DNA of 6,955 nucleotides from Candidatus Methanosuratincola petrocarbonis (ex Vanwonterghem et al. 2016) (GTDB lineage Archaea > Thermoproteota > Methanomethylicia > Methanomethylicales > Methanomethylicaceae), in contig MAGV01000059.1 in NCBI GenBank assembly GCA_001717015.1, positions 1 to 6,955 of the forward strand, read 5' to 3'. The translations under genes and the position numbers were made by a program. Positions 6,610 to 6,955 of the stretch are shown piece by piece. Each line of letters starts with the position of its first letter. Position 1 is the first letter of the stretch. The notes beneath the pieces were generated by a model. The model was not told the DNA's origin, searched no databases, and worked only from the letters and a program-made list of their open reading frames with translations.

Positions 6610-6641
6610 AACATTTACCAGGTATAGTGTTGTCGCCATGT

Positions 6642-6649
6642 GATTTTAT
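6642..6649 (-). promoter_or_regulatory. possible promoter of the beta-propeller gene
   Basis: The minus strand reads ATAAAATC (6649-6642), which would start transcription near 6620, 11 bases before ATG 6609. A competing box, TTATAAAAA at 6712-6704 on the same strand, would start near 6681 and allow the ATG at 6639. The choice between these two boxes decides the N-terminus. Confidence 0.35.
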
Positions 6650-6669
6650 GCTATTGATCTGAACGCCCA

Positions 6670-6684
6670 TTCTAAGGATTAGAA
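6670..6684. promoter_or_regulatory. perfect inverted repeat, possible operator A
   Basis: TTCTAA, a three-base spacer GGA, and TTAGAA form a perfect 6-3-6 palindrome in the middle of the divergent intergenic region, between the candidate TATA boxes of both genes. The size suits a dimeric helix-turn-helix regulator. Confidence 0.45.
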
Positions 6685-6698
6685 CACCCCAAAGGGTG
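6685..6698. promoter_or_regulatory. perfect inverted repeat, possible operator B
   Basis: CACCC, spacer CAAA, and GGGTG form a perfect 5-4-5 palindrome abutting operator A with no gap. It lies four bases upstream of the plus-strand TATA box, where a bound protein would affect TFB/TBP access. Confidence 0.4.
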
Positions 6699-6702
6699 CA
6701 GG

Positions 6703-6712
6703 ATTTTTATAA
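6703..6712 (+). promoter_or_regulatory. promoter of the pilin-like gene (TATA box)
   Basis: ATTTTTATAA on the plus strand is centred about 27 bases before the ATG at 6735, so the transcript is predicted to be leaderless. A GAGG at 6727-6730 sits only four bases from the ATG, too close for an ordinary Shine-Dalgarno site. Confidence 0.5.
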
Positions 6713-6734
6713 TGCCAAAGTCTTCCGAGGAAAA

Positions 6735-6955
6735 ATGTCCGCAAATAGGAACAGAAGCAGAAGCAGAAGAGGAGAGATCTCGACCCCAATAATAACAATT
6801 CTGGTCACCGTAGCCGCGCTGGCTGTGACCGGGATCGCGGTCAGCTGGATGCTCTCTACAGGCGCAGCGGCTGCGAACCAGGGCGCCCTGATGATAGTCG
6901 GATCCCCTGTGGTCCAGGGAGATACGCTGTACTTGACCGTCAGGAACATAGGGAA
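6735..6955 (+). CDS. archaeal pilin/archaellin-like protein with class III signal peptide, cut by window edge
   Basis: Only the first 73 codons are present. The N-terminus (MSANRNRSRSRRG) is strongly basic and ends in RRG, followed by EISTPIITILVTVAALAVTG and on to SWMLS. This matches an archaeal class III signal peptide: a prepilin peptidase of the PibD/FlaK type would cut after G13, leaving a hydrophobic helix (about 17-40) that packs as a filament core or anchors the protein. After it, GALMIVGSPVVQGDTLYLTVRNIG looks like the start of a beta-sandwich head, as in archaellins and archaeal adhesion pilins. Start: ATG 6735, about 27 bases from the centre of a TATA box. The opposite-strand ORF here is a shadow. 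Whether it is an archaellin, an adhesion pilin or a pseudopilin-like binding protein cannot be told without the rest. Confidence 0.78.
   Translation, partial: MSANRNRSRSRRGEISTPIITILVTVAALAVTGIAVSWMLSTGAAAANQGALMIVGSPVVQGDTLYLTVRNIG

Overview
The window looks archaeal. Several promoters have an archaeal TATA box about 26 bases upstream of a putative transcription start, with leaders that are absent or very short. T-rich tracts follow genes, and Arg codons are strongly biased to AGG with frequent ATA for Ile. One gene encodes a class III (archaeal pilin/archaellin-type) signal peptide. The coding DNA is GC-rich and the intergenic DNA is AT-rich. An oxygen-sensitive class III ribonucleotide reductase points to an anaerobic or facultatively anaerobic life. 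I cannot place the organism further than probably TACK-like, and that is inference. I see no tRNA, rRNA, CRISPR array, insertion sequence or integrase.

Layout. Left edge, minus strand: the N-terminal 354 codons of a HisZ-like protein, a non-catalytic histidyl-tRNA synthetase paralogue that acts as regulatory subunit of ATP phosphoribosyltransferase. It runs off the left edge, and its start codon is abnormal. Positions 1065-1227 form a divergent promoter region with a short tandem repeat. Next, on the plus strand, comes a small unrecognised 106-residue protein (1228-1548) followed by a T-rich terminator. After a 200-base AT-rich spacer comes a tightly coupled plus-strand unit: a leaderless 15-residue ORF (1708-1755), nrdD (1752-3923) and nrdG (3920-4777), each joined to the next by an ATGA overlap. 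Facing nrdG is a minus-strand gene for a membrane-anchored beta-propeller protein (about 4837-6609). It is divergent from a plus-strand pilin-like gene that runs off the right edge (6735 onward). The 95-125 bases between these two genes hold two adjacent perfect inverted repeats.

How the parts work together. NrdD makes dNTPs from NTPs without oxygen, and NrdG is the radical-SAM enzyme that installs its glycyl radical. The leaderless mini-ORF may set how much of the pair is translated. HisZ would work with a short-form HisG at the first step of histidine synthesis; HisG is not in view. The beta-propeller and pilin-like proteins are both predicted to sit on the cell surface and may share one control region.

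The best candidates for something undescribed are the leaderless coupled mini-ORF before nrdD, the paired palindromes at 6670-6698, the missing start codon of hisZ, and the small protein at 1228-1548. None amounts to a clear new multi-gene system.
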